Assembly: GCA_947184155.2 (NCBI GenBank)
Contig: CAMXCT020001144.1
Span: 65,440 to 129,439, forward strand
Length of the DNA stretch: 64,000 bases
Direction of reading: 5' to 3'
DNA from: Cladocopium goreaui
Taxonomy: Eukaryota; Sar; Dinophyceae; Suessiales; Symbiodiniaceae
How positions within the stretch are numbered: position 1 is the stretch's first letter; the number at the start of each line of letters is the position of its first letter. The position numbers and the translations under genes were made by a program. The notes beneath the pieces are model-generated. The model was not told the DNA's origin. It searched no databases and saw nothing but the letters and a program-made list of their open reading frames with translations. Below, piece by piece: positions 24,469 to 36,499 of this stretch.

Positions 24469-25860
24469 GGATTCGGCTGGCGCGCTTGACTTGCAGCAAG
24501 CTTCTCAGACACATCCGCATAGCTCTTTTCGCTCTTCTCTGTGCGAACAGTTGATGTGCTGGCGAAGGCTTTGTTCAGGCTATCTCCTGCCTCAAGTAGC
24601 GCACGGTCAATGCAATGCATATCTTGTGAGCTTCCGATCGAAACTCCAACTCCACATCTAGGGACCTCTAGCTCGTCCACCAAAGCTAGGACGGACGGAG
24701 GGACTGCGAGGTCGAGCGATGACGCCTGAAAAGTATGACTGCAAATCTGTTGTGTACTAGAAAACATTGGTTTTATCATGCTTTATTAATCTTTATTATG
24801 TTTTATCTGGCTCTTTCTCGCTTTATCTCTGCAGTCCTGAGTCATCAATCTCCGCAGCTGGGCTGCATCTTGATTTTCACCCGCAGCTGCCAACTCTTGC
24901 AGCAACCTGAGGCATGTCACATCATGACTCAGACTCATCGCCATAAGAAACTTTGTTTTCATTATAAAAAAAAATGACCTTTTGCTCTGCTAGCCCAAAT
25001 TCACAAGCCAGGGCGCCATGATTGTCGCTGTTCCTTTTCTGCTTGCCTCAAACAGCAACAGGCTTTATAGAATTTTCAGAAATAAATAGAGTTTACATAC
25101 AGTTTACCTGAGTCCAAAGTACCACTCTTTAAACAACGTTCGCTTCTTCTAGCACTTGCGGTTCGCGCCTGACCACATGGTCTGCCACATTTCCAAGCAC
25201 GCGTCGCACTTCTGATCCACAAACTATAAGCTCCTTCAATTCATGAGAGACAAAGAGATCATCGGCGGCTTTCCACAGCAGGCTACAATGACCTGCAACT
25301 ATACTTGTTTTAACGAACATGGGTGCAAAATGCAAACTCAGAGTGCTTCACAGCATGTCCTTCTGCTCCAAGATCTCTTTCAGCCTCACATGAGAGCACC
25401 CAATGTCAGGATATTTCCCATGCTGAGACTTCACTCCGCTTTAAGCTTGGAGCTGACTCGCGTCGCTTATTGACATCAAACCTGTCACAGTCGACTGCAC
25501 GCGCAGTCAAATTACACTCTGTCCTCGATGTCCGTTTCTTCAAAGCCAACATAAGACAGGAGATTGCAACATTATTCTTCTTTGCTCTGTGCCCCGCCTT
25601 CAAGCTTCTTGGCTGCGTCTCTTTCAGCCTTGCCATAAGTCCACATTCGCTGCCACGCGAAAAAAAAGAAGCGCAAAGCAGCATCTTAGCATGGATTTCG
25701 TAGCAGGAAGTGTCTGGTGTAGAATCGTGACCTTCCACCTCAACTAACGACGTTCTACAGTTCAAAGCCCCAGCCGCCTTTCTTTGCTCCTTCACACCTG
25801 TCGCCAAGGAATTGGAGTCCCTTTCATGTTTTTTAAGCTCAGGGATTCGCTTCCCATCTT
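24469..25860 (-). CDS. Candidate multi-exon gene fragment, product unknown
   Basis: Four minus-strand stretches look like exons with dinoflagellate splice sites: 25860-25738 (DGKRIPELKKHERDSNSLAT; GAG|GTGGAA donor), 25292-25132 (CSLLWKAADDLFVSHELKEL; TGCAG|GTC acceptor, in-frame TAA at its end if not spliced), 24725-24659 (LDLAVPPSVLALVDELEVP; TTTTCAG|GCG acceptor), and about 24595-24470 (AGDSLNKAFASTSTVRTEKS; GAG|GTTGCA donor). They may not all belong to one gene. I recognise no family. The segments are helical and charged. Confidence 0.4.
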
Positions 25861-25879
25861 GGACTTTGAAGAAAAAAAC

Positions 25880-26500
25880 TATAATACATATATATATATA
25901 ATACATTCTATATTATATATAATATATTATATATAATATATTACTATATAATATATAATATATAATACATAATATATAATATATAATATATAATATATAA
26001 TATATAATATATAATAATATTTACATATAATATATAATATATAATACATAATATATAATATATAATATATTTATATATTTATATATAATATATAATATAT
26101 AATATATAATATATTAATATATTTAAATATGTATATATAATATATAATATATATAATATATATAATATATATAATATATATAATATATAATATATAATAT
26201 ATATAATATAGATAATATATTATATATAATATATTATATATAATATATAATATATAATATATTATATATAATATATAATATATATACAATATACAATATA
26301 TAATATATAATATGTTATATATAATATATAATATATAATATATAATATATAATAATTATATAATATATGATATATGATATATGATATATAATATATAATA
26401 TATAATATATAATATATAGTATATAGTATATAATATATAATATATAATATATAATATATAATATATAATATATATTATATATATAATGTATATGTATAAG
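25880..26500. repeat. 620-bp (TATAAT)n / (TA)n tract
   Basis: Almost pure A+T, period 5-7 (ATATA, TATAATA). Highly self-complementary and likely length-polymorphic. The Tyr/Ile-rich minus frame within it is an artefact. Confidence 0.97.
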
Positions 26501-26667
26501 ATTTATGTAAGTATCCGCTTATTGTGTCTGTGTGCACTATGTATAGACTGTACATGTAAGCACGCAGTGACAGTATAAAGTGAACATGTTGCAATGCACA
26601 GTCATAAATGGCAATAGGAGCACAACGAATTGACGTATAGCGAAGCTTCTGCGACGAGTCAACTTCT

Positions 26668-26716
26668 CAGTTGCAAACTCTCCACCAGTGCTTTCGCATC
26701 TTCTGTTGCAGCAGGC
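26668..26716 (-). CDS. Candidate exon, product unknown
   Basis: After a GTGCAG acceptor the minus strand reads PAATEDAKALVESLQL, a short helical segment. Short and unsupported by a family motif. Confidence 0.25.
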
Positions 26717-26719
26717 TGC

Positions 26720-29540
26720 ACACCAGCGAGCTCAGCCTACTGCGCACTGCTAGGCCCTAATAGGCCCTGCTAGGCACCCTACGAAAGGCTTTCTGGCAGC
26801 AGTTCAATGCAAAGAGAGCCACGAGCCTCTGAAATCGCTCGCGAGAGCTGCTTCAGGCAGGTGTCCTGATCAAAACTGACGTGTACCGTGCATGTGAAAG
26901 TATGTGAAATATAATGTGAAATATACTTAGGATATCTTAGGATTGCTCAGGTGTCAGTGTGGTTCAGTGATTAGTTCGGTGTCTCCCCAAACGAGGGCAT
27001 CTCCGCCTGCCGTTGACGAAAGCTCGCCTCCTGCAATGAAGCCTGAACAAATCGAAAGCTTGGAATATCTTGGAACACGTTTGGAACAGTCAAAACTCAA
27101 ACCACGCCGCACAGCAAAAGAATGGCAAAACTTAATAAAGGCATGGCAGGAGATGTAGTGACAATGTATTAAAGACCCACACAATACCTATACAAATACA
27201 GTGGACTCTTGAGGTCGGCATCAGTTTGCGTAATGTCTTTGGATCAAACACCTGTAATTGTATGTCGACTGTATGTACTGTAATTATTGTGTTTGTCCTG
27301 GTCCACTACTCCACTTGCCAAAATGTCCTCTTCAAAACTCTAGATTCTATATGTGGCGATGCATGCGTCTATCACTGACGCACAGCTAGAGTTATTTCCA
27401 CTTCAAAACCGATCTAAGGAAGAATAATATGTCTTTCGCCATCCTGTCCCCTTCCAACAGGATTTCTTGCCTCCGACTTGGATCAGAATTGTTCTATGTA
27501 AGCCAATCTGATGCTAAACATCTGCTAATTTCCTTGAATTGAATCAGTGACAGCGGTCAGAATCAAATCATACCATGAGACTTGTCCAAGTTGACACAGC
27601 TAGGAGAGGCAAACTTTCCCAAGAGGCATAAATAGTCATAAATGCTGATTGCGGTGTCAGAGGGACAAAAGACCATGTCTTATCGCATCAGTGTATTATG
27701 CATGTGTATACATGTACATGTATACATATTCAGTGCATACAAATATACAAATACAAACCATGTGTTTATGTGACTTCCATAATGTGTACATATGTACACA
27801 TTGCGAATTCCTTGGCTTCTGTGTTTTTAAGGATGATGAGTGATGATGAGTGAAGCAACCATGTCGTTCCGTGATTCGAAGCACTTATGATGTATATATA
27901 TATATGTATATATATATATGATTATATAATATCATATATATATATTGTCATATATATATATACACAGATATGTATGTATATATGTATTATATATATATAG
28001 ACACCAGTGTTTCTCTGGCCAACCTCGGTTGAACTCGTAGTGGAAGTTGATTGCCTAGCTCACCAACACTCTGCCAGAGTGGTTTGGAAACGATGCAGGT
28101 AATGCAGGTAAACCGTTTCTAAACCGTTGAAAGCGTTTAAACATGTTTAAACCAGTCAACGGTCAGCAAAGGTCTAGTCACTCTAGTCAAGTCCATGCCA
28201 AGTCAAACGATGCATCTCCACTTCTCAGCTGCCCACCGGCTCAGTTGTCCCAAGCTTCCGTCCAAGCAGGTACGCAGCTGGAAGGTGAGCTCAGAAAGCT
28301 GCCGGCTCAACCGGGCAACTTCGGCTTCAGCACCTCATTTTTCACATGAATCACATGAAAATCATGTGAAAATTACACCAAAATCCCTCCAACCCTGCCA
28401 GGCCAACCAATTATTACGGCAATTCACATCATCCAAAAGATTCAAAAAGAGTGTTGCTTGGTGCCCGGTTGCGGTTAGACCACAAACTCTGCAGTAGAAT
28501 TTCTTGGGGAGCATGTTCTCAAGAGCTTGTGCGAAAGATTCAACAGGGCCCAAACCAATAGAAATCAATCATGGACTTGTCTCGATGCCTCCCAATTAAT
28601 GTGGTCTATATGGTCCATATGGTCCATACAGGCATTCGCGGATATTCTCAGGGAATTGTTCATGAACCATAGCCTTGAGCGTCACTGAGATGCTGGCTCT
28701 GAGCTCTGCGGTCGGGCTGTCTCCATTTGGCTAGCAAGCGCCGCCCACTGACCTTCGCTCATAAATCACAGAGATCACAGAAACACATGAAAAGAGAAGC
28801 TGTTGAAATTCTTGACAGGATGAGGACGGGACAAGGCGTTACTTTGTCCCTTTGTCTCAACTTTGTCTCAAAGCATCTTAGAGAAACTCTTAGAGCCACA
28901 CCCTCAACTCCGCATGAATTCCCATCTTCTGAGCACCCTCGATTGCTTGTTCAAGCCTCAAGGTCCATCTGCGCTCATGTTTCAAATTGGATTCAAGGAT
29001 GCAATTTCAACACCGTACAAATATGTACAAATAATACAGTGGTTCCAAATGACAGCCAGCACCAAACATGACAAGCTTAGAGCAGGGCTTCGTAAGGTGT
29101 TCCTCACTACCATCTTCTGCAGCCTGTCATGCGCGGTATGGTGGAAGGTGCTGCAAAGTGCCGCAAGGTGCTGCAAGATATGTGAAGCGCGTGGAGTCTG
29201 GGTTGAGCGAAAGCTTCTCCGCCAACGGCTCTGAATCCTCTCATGGAGCCTGGATGGCGGAGAGAAGGACAGTGGAGACCTGACATCCGGAGTGGCAAAG
29301 TTGTAGTGCAGCAGTGCTAGCAGTGGGCTGAGAGATGCTAAGAGTATCTGACTAGGGCCCTAGGGACTGCACGAGTTCCCTTCGGGAATCCTGCGTCACT
29401 TCTGCGTTGTCTGCCTCCACAACACTCTGTCAGGATAAAAACATCATGCTGTGAGGGACAGCCACCTGGCCGACCTAGCCTGTCCTAGTCTTGACATCAC
29501 TTTGTGAAATCAGAGAATCACAGAATTGCCCCTGTCCTCA
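26720..29540. other. Unassigned stretch
   Basis: No gene supportable. A plus-strand frame at 26943-27158 and several minus-strand frames have ordinary composition but no motif or convincing splice chain. (TA)n lies at 27890-28000. TGTCTCAAC and TATGGTCCA short repeats are present. Confidence 0.35.
27890..28000. repeat. (TA)n tract
   Basis: Alternating TATATA with ATCATATA interruptions. Confidence 0.9.
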
Positions 29541-29542
29541 TC

Positions 29543-29674
29543 CTCTATCCGCCTCAGCGCTGCCTTCAAACAATTCAGAGACTGCAAGTTGTCGTAGCAC
29601 TATTCGGCATAAATCACATGCCTCTGCACGGATTAATAAATCTGCTGGTTGATTGACAGCATCCTCGATTTCTC
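29543..29674 (-). CDS. Candidate exon, product unknown
   Basis: A TTTGCAG|G acceptor is followed by a minus-strand reading that begins EIEDAVNQPADLLIRAEACD and stays open to an AGAG|GATGAG GA-type donor. Composition and splice sites look genuine. Family unknown. Confidence 0.45.
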
Positions 29675-30054
29675 CTGCAAAGCAAGGCATGAACGAGTTT
29701 GGGTCTAAGCATAAAAATGGCCAACACAGTGAAAAACCGATGAAAAAAGGGAACCAACTCCTTGCCTTCTTTGGCCATTGAGGAACTTTGCCATCCGGTG
29801 CATCAGCGAAGCATGCTGAAGGTCCAACTATACAGCACGTTCCAAACAATTCTGGGTCGTGTCCATACGCTCACTGCTTGCTTCCCACTAGATTGAAGCA
29901 ATTGAAGCATTTCCCACAAGCGAATCTGGCAGAATCAAGGGTGATCAAGTATAGAAAAATTGTCAAGGGGAAGAGTCTTTGCTTGCTGAAAATCTATCTC
30001 TCCGTTTCCTGCCATCTTTCTTTCTGGCTGAAAAGCATCTGAAAATGCTCCACA

Positions 30055-30125
30055 TAACATATATATATATACATATATACAATTATTGTAGCTATTTATA
30101 TATAATTATATATAGAATATATCGT
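30055..30125. repeat. (TA)n-rich tract
   Basis: ATATATATATACATATATAC and ATATAATTATATA blocks. Confidence 0.85.
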
Positions 30126-30439
30126 TTTAAAGTTTAAAGTGTATCATTTTCGCAAATCCATGTAAATCCAAGGAGTTCAAGCCGGCAACGAATGTGATGA
30201 ATAAAGGCCAGTGTGCTTTTTTGTGGCAACTTTTGTCCAGCTAATAGAAGTGCTCCCAACGGCCCTCACTGTCCCTTCAATGGAGGAGACCTCATTCTGA
30301 GGCAGTATCTCCAGCTAATCTTCAACCCTTGTCACCTCTGTTGACCAATTCTAGGCTCCGTGCACCAGTATGACAGAGTCTCCTCGCACCTGAAACTTCA
30401 ATATGTTGAAATCTGTGCATCAATGTTTATGGGTCTTAC

Positions 30440-31330
30440 GGTGCTCGTTCGCGAACCGTGCTTCGAAATCCATGGTCTCAGGATGTCTCAGGCGCGTGCA
30501 AAAATCATTTCGATGCCCCTTCTCTGCGGCTTCATTTCGCCTTCTTCCTGCATCACAACCAGCGAATTTTGAAGTGGCCACGGTTGGCCAAGCCCTCCCG
30601 GCAAATGCTATGCTGACTATGCTCTGCTTAGCCACTGGGCTGTGCTTCTCAAATGGTTGCATTGCTGGCGACCTTGAAAAAAATGCAAAAGCGATAGCAA
30701 TATCGATGGGCGTGTCATCTCGATGTCCTTTCCGGGCACCTCCTCTCTTACATAAGAAATTTCCTCCGCAAGAACAGTGCCCAAATTGCAGTTGCAATTC
30801 TGTCTGTCATGGATTGCCATATGCTTGATTCAAAGCAATCTGCCTCCACCTCACTAAGAACCATGTTCAGGTGCTGATCGTATGCATGCAGCCTGAAGCT
30901 CACGGGCAGAACACGTATCATTTAGAAGTCTCAAACATATACGGTACCAAACATGTGATGCACACGTATGATTCACACAAGTGACATCAAGTGACATAAT
31001 TGTCAGCCAAATGTTGCGCCTGCCCCGAATCTCCCGATCTCCACGGCACTTCACGAAGATTCTTTCGTCCAGATTCTGCCTAGAGGGAATGTTCGAACGA
31101 ATCGTACAGTAGGTCAACAAGCTGAAACATTCAGAGAATTCTACAGCTCGTTTCATTGACTACATCGCTTCTGAAAGTCTCAAAGCGTCTTATCTTCGCT
31201 CTGAAGGCTGCGACCGTATCATGTCTAGTGGCTCCTCGATCGACAGACCCTGTGCAGCTTGACAACTTGACTGAGTGGCTCTTGGAGTTCGCCCGGCAAA
31301 AACATACACAACAGCAATGACAAAATTGAC
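30440..31330 (-). CDS. Candidate exons, product unknown
   Basis: Three minus-strand stretches have coding-like composition: about 31300-31150 (TRHDTVAAFRAKIRRFETFR), 30775-30670 (GKDIEMTRPSILLSLLHFFQ) and 30605-30430 (RAWPTVATSKFAGCDAGRRR). No conserved domain recognised. Boundaries are approximate. Confidence 0.3.
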
Positions 31331-31690
31331 GAAATTGACGAAAAGTCAACGGCAAAATGACTTAGACTGAGGGAGATAAGCAAGATAGACCGCGAACTAA
31401 GATAAGTTCATGGAAGACTTGAGTCACTTCCACCGTTGGCCTCTGCCATCCTGAAGTCACACTGTGAAGTCACACCTGAGCTTTGCAAGAGTTTTGTCAA
31501 AGCATTTTTTGTCCATGTGTTTATATACATATTTACATGGGTTTAACTGGCTTTATATACACATGTTTAAAAGCTGCGTCATGTTCTTGGAGATTGACAC
31601 TCGTGGAGCTTGAACTCCAAATGACTCACTCAGCTGGACCGCTGGATTTTGTCCAGCTTTTCTGGGCCCTTGAGCCACTACAGCTACGGT

Positions 31691-31720
31691 GCCATGGAAT
31701 ACCATGGAATACCATGGAAT
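31691..31720. repeat. 10-bp tandem array x3
   Basis: Three copies of CCATGGAATA/CATGGAATAC. Confidence 0.85.
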
Positions 31721-32361
31721 GCTGTAGAACGGGTTCAACTACTTTGAGTTTCCCAAACAAGTTAAGCGGCCTCTTTGTTCTCATTCAGGTATGGCTGGGT
31801 GGAAAGACTTTGAAAGTGACACGATGCAAACATTTTTTAGCATTTTGATCAAATTTTGATCCTCAAGAGCGGCTCAAACCAATGCCAATAGGCTGCCAAT
31901 AATGTACATTGAACACCCATTTCTGGGCTCCGGCAGAGTGATCCATGGAAGATTCCTCCGCCAATTTAAGTGCCGGAATACAGGATTTGCACTTCGTGCA
32001 CCTGACTTCTTTGATTGCATCTTTGATTGCATGTCTGCAAGTGTTTAATGCCTCGCTCCAGTCTTGAAAGCATCCTGTCGGAAGTGAGGAAGTGACTGCA
32101 GCCCAATCTCTGCACTGTTGCAACTGTTTCAACAATTCTGCCCCACACGCCTGATGATTTCCATAGAGTCCCAGCCTTCAAAGTGTATACTGAACAAGAA
32201 GCCATTGAAAAAGTAATGTAGGACCTTTTGCGAAGTCAAAGACTCTTGGAAACCAGCCTGTTGGTAATCGCTTCGCTATTCCTCTTCTGCTTGCGTCCAG
32301 GAGAACTCCCACCACCCTGAGGCGATGGAAGATTTGAAACTCGCAAGTCCACCAGTCCCTT

Positions 32362-32397
32362 GTGGGAATAGTGGGAATAGTGGGAATAGAGGGAATA
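32362..32397. repeat. 9-bp tandem array x4 near a possible splice acceptor
   Basis: GTGGGAATA x3 plus GAGGGAATA. On the minus strand the array is followed within a few bases by CACAAG|GGACTGG, a candidate acceptor for a C-terminal exon of the phosphoesterase gene. Confidence 0.9.
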
Positions 32398-33206
32398 ATA
32401 AACCATAAACATCCATACACCACAAAAATGGGATACAGCAATTGGGAATGCCCACAACAAACCCCGAATGTGGCCTGCCGGAAGGCATCTTCAAGGGACA
32501 TGGGAGCATCGTTCAGCACAAACCAGCTGTGCCTTGGCCAAGCACAGGAAACTACAATAATTCATCCAGAATCTCGTCAGTAATCATTAGGATTCACATG
32601 GGTTCACAAGATCACTTCAATTCGCACCTTGGCCCTTCCTCATCAAGGCGAACAATTCGGAGACCCGAATGTTGCGAATCAGCAAGTAGAGGTGGATCTC
32701 CCACACACCTGTGTTTCAGTTGTTCTTTTGTGAAAACACATCAATTTCATTCAATTTCAAGCTATCACACAAATGGGCAGTGTCGAAACCATGGTAAAAA
32801 ATGCTCTATACTGGATAGCTGCTGAGCTACTAGTGATCATCCCATCGTGATCTAAAGATAAACGAATGGGAATTGCAATACAGTGCAATACAGTGCAATC
32901 TTGCAACACAGTGCTCAAGTGACCTCTTTTGTGCAAACGACAGGAACAACTAAAGCTTGCTCTGTTGGCCCTGTGCATCTGGCTTTTCGAAGTCAGGTCT
33001 AATGGAAGTCGCTACTACCTTAGCGACTCAGCGACAGTGTGGTTGCTATGAATAATTTTGAATAAATAATTCGGAATAATCATGCAACGTTGTTGCAATG
33101 AAGACTTGCGATTCATGGCAAGCGAGAGCATGCACATAATTTCTATATGAGATTTGTATGACAGACTGTGCACTTTGATGAGCTTCGGAGATCATTGTTG
33201 TCCCAC

Positions 33207-36200
33207 TGAGATCTCGACGCCTGGGTTTGCAGTCCAGTTGATGTTACTGCCGACACCGGCGCAGGTGACTACCTTGTACTAGCACAGGTGACGCAAGCAA
33301 CTACGCTGACATACGCTGACTACTCTCGGTGTTTCCGGCCTCAAGATCTTCATCCACAGCAACAGCATTGCCATGATAATGACCACAAAGCCAAATCCTG
33401 CCGTCTTGAATCGTCTTGAGTCGTTCCAGCGTTCCAGGAAGTGAAAACTTTAAATCAACTGCAGTCTAAGCCGTCTGAGAGTCTGAACGTCATTGCTCTG
33501 AGGTGGATTGGCTGGCCATGCTAATGCTGGGACATGCTGGCCTTACTCCAGCATTCTTGGCCAGCTTGACAATCCGCTCTCGAGGTTCGATTTCCCAATT
33601 GGCCCAGCCTTGCCTCAGCTTGCGCAAACACCAAGATGTGCCAAGATGTGCCCAGCATGTCTTACCCAGTCTAGTCTGGTGTTGGACCTGACTTCTGAGC
33701 CGTGCGAGTTCGATGCAATGACACAAGACAAGAGTCACGTCAACTGCACAAAGCTGCTTCGCTTACTATGCTTGGAGCCTTTCTCATGCTGCTTCAATCG
33801 GGTCAGTCGGATCAGTCGGGTCTGTTCTGAGTGATGGCACGTCTCAGTGGGCTCCGCAATAAATGGAGGAACGTGGCTCAACACGACTGCATGCTTTGGC
33901 TGCCTTTGTGCACTTTGCCAAGCCACACGCACTGCAACTGCATGCAACATGTCAAACATGATCGCTTTTCAGTGTGTTTCATGTAACATTTTCGCCCGCG
34001 ACAAGGCTTTCTGAAGACGTCAAGATTTGCTATTCATAGTTTATAATTATATATATATATCATTATAGATATAGATATTGGTATGTCTTTGTGAATGCGT
34101 TCAGCATTGGGTCCACATGTCATCAACGCCGTGCCTCTTTTTGAGAGCTTCAAACTGAGCCTCAATCCACGCATCCTGAGGAAGCGCAAGCTGGGTGCAA
34201 GCAGAACCACACAGATACTGAAACAATTGTTTCTATATGTTTTTCAATGGACTTTGTTTTGCAGGAATTATCATTGCGACAACACCTGGATGGACATTGC
34301 ATCTGGTGGCCAGTGGCCGGTGGTCGGTGGCCGGTTGGCCTGTGGTTGGTGGTTGCCGGTACAAACAGAACTTGCTCGATAGATCCGCTTATCAACCTTT
34401 CCCTGATCGAATTTCTGGGCGGGGCCATCCCAGCTGGTCGGGGCTCCCACGGATCTTTTGCGGAGCTTTGGCGAAGCTTTCGCGGATTTTCGGGGCGGAT
34501 CTTCGGGTCACATCTATATAGAAATGTGCGAATATATCGTATGCGGAAGCTATCTAAACACATTTGAACCATGTCATGGGTTCACAATGGTTTACATGAA
34601 TTTACAATGTATTACTGTGTCATTAACAACATTCTCAAGAGATGTCAGATGGCCTGATCTTTGCGTTGAATTTCTGTCTTCGACGAATCCATATAGAACC
34701 TGGCTGTAACAAAACAGGTTGATGGCAAAATAAACCCACCAGGTGCCGAGGCATGCATCAATCCATGAGAACTCGTTTGTAACTAGGAACTGACTCTTTG
34801 CACGTCATCTGTTGGTGTCACTTGATGGAAAACGGATCCTGCAAACAAGCCAGAAGAGCTGAGAATTGAGAACCATAAAGTATACACCTCCGACCTGTTG
34901 TGCAAGAATGTGCAAGAATCGTTCACGGATCTCTCTGACCTTTGCTGATGCTAAAGTTTTTGTGAAATCGAGACCGAGCTTGACACCCAAAAAGAAAAGT
35001 AGTCATCACCTCGCCATCTGGAAAGATCTGGAAAGATCTGGAAAGATTGAACAAACATGATTTTAACATGATTGAACTGAACACCACATTTGAACGCATT
35101 GAACATCGCAGAGCAGACCTCTAGAAAAACGGAATCGAAGCGCTGAGGTGTACGCCCCATCTCGAACGGTAAAGATCCAGTTCATTCGGAGTTGGAACCT
35201 ACAAGAGACTCTGTAGAGATTGAAAATGATTGAAATGATTGACAGTCCGATTTGAATTTGTTCAGTGTGTAAGAAGATCTGAGAGGATCTGAGAGGCTCC
35301 GAGAGAATCTCAGAGGATCTCACAGACGAGTACGCACGACGAGTTGTTCAGAAGGATCAGAATGATCTTGAATGCCAGGCTGTCAGTGGCTGTCAGCTGG
35401 GCCTGCCCAATGTCATGATTGCCAGGCACCTGGACAGGTCACGAAGTAGAAACTTGATGAAACTGGATGAAACTAGTTCTTTGGGGCTCTTTACCGAAGT
35501 TTGTGCTTTCTGGCTCAATGTGATTGCTTTGCCTTCTGGCTCTGTGATACTTACTTGCTTACTTACTTGAGGCCCAGGGGGTAAGGTACGAACGCTAGCT
35601 TGGCAGGGAGCTTGGCACGAAAACACAATGATGCCCCGGGGGGATTGAGCCACGGCCAAACTGCTTGTGAACCAGCCACCGGGGTTGGAGGGGGGGGAGT
35701 AGTTAACTATGAAGTTTCATGCGATTGGAGATTCCAGCCGCCCAATACCTTGCTAAAACAAGAGGGACTTTAGCAGCTTTCGTGACTTACTTGCTTGCAT
35801 GCTTGCTTGCTTACTCACTTCATCTTGCTTCATCTTACTTACTTCAGGCTGTCTGTAGCATTCGTTGCTTGTCTGCGTGAGGCTGAACAAGAGCTGGGCT
35901 ACCAACTAAGACAATCGGGATCGAACTGTCCACTTCTCTGAGAACCTTGATGGAACATGTCCGATCGAAGCACTGAAAAACGACAAACGGATGCACTTTG
36001 TGATGCACTCTGTGACATGTCATATCTGACATGTCATATCTCTAGCTGAGATGACCTGACCTCCTTGACCGCCACTACCTGCTTTGCTGCGTTGATTGGA
36101 TCTGCTTGTGGTCCAACTGGCCATGCCTAGCTTCGACTTCAACTCCCTTCAACTCCCTCGACTGGACTCCGATTTCGCATGACATCTTAATCAAACTTTC

Positions 36201-36411
36201 CTGAAATTCACGACAGACAACACGTTTCAAATAAGTTTCAAACATGTCGTATCAGTTCTGCAAGGTGCTTGAAATTGTCGAGATTTGCCATCAGCCAGCA
36301 TAAGGCTTTCACGTTGGTCAGATCACCACTGACTAGAAGGAAACGTGGTTTCAGCCTGTTGACATGCTGCACAGCTAGGCCTCGGGGACCAATGTGAGCA
36401 TGCTCACCAGA
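33207..36411 (-). CDS. CPPED1-like calcineurin-type metallophosphoesterase, at least 10 exons
   Basis: Two-metal phosphoesterase (Ser/Thr phosphatase-like) of the calcineurin superfamily. Exons read by eye (minus): 36411-36313 (LAVQHVNRLKPRFLLVSGDL), 35972-35907 (VLREVDSSIPIVL), 35429-35403 (VPGNHDIGQ), 35198-35156 (VPTPNELDLYRSRWG), 35009-34987 (DDYFSFW), 34894-34851 (VGGVYFMVLNSQLF), 33931-33841 (AVVLSHVPPFIAEPTE), 33613-33542 (GWANWEIEPRERIVKLAKNA), 33397-33340 (IWLCGHYHGNAVAVDEDLE), 33272-33207 (VVTCAGVGSNINW). The order GDL, GNHD, FSFWVGG..VLNSQ, HVPPF, GHYHGN matches the CPPED1 branch, and these metal-binding blocks are intact. Seven junctions join in frame; donors are GT 3 and GC 4. 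Not resolved: the N-terminal exon (DxQ/DxH block, expected at 36.5-38.5 kb), an exon between the first two, one after VLNSQLF, and the C-terminus. 32359-32300 (GLVDLRVSNLPSPQ) is a possible last exon. Confidence 0.9.
35015..35046. repeat. 10-bp tandem array x3 at a splice acceptor
   Basis: ATCTGGAAAG x3 on plus; on minus it reads CTTTCCAGAT repeated, giving three successive CAG sites a few bases before the acceptor of the phosphoesterase DDYFSFW exon (GCGAG|GTGATG). Confidence 0.9.
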
Positions 36412-36499
36412 CTGAAACCAGTGTTGAAACAACTCCACTCAAAACATCTCAAAACATGAAATTTTGAGTTTTGAATAATTTTAGCTGTGAAACAATGTG

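Noticed and set aside
26071-26289. Tyr/Ile-rich minus frame
   Set aside because: Pure (TATAAT)n translation.
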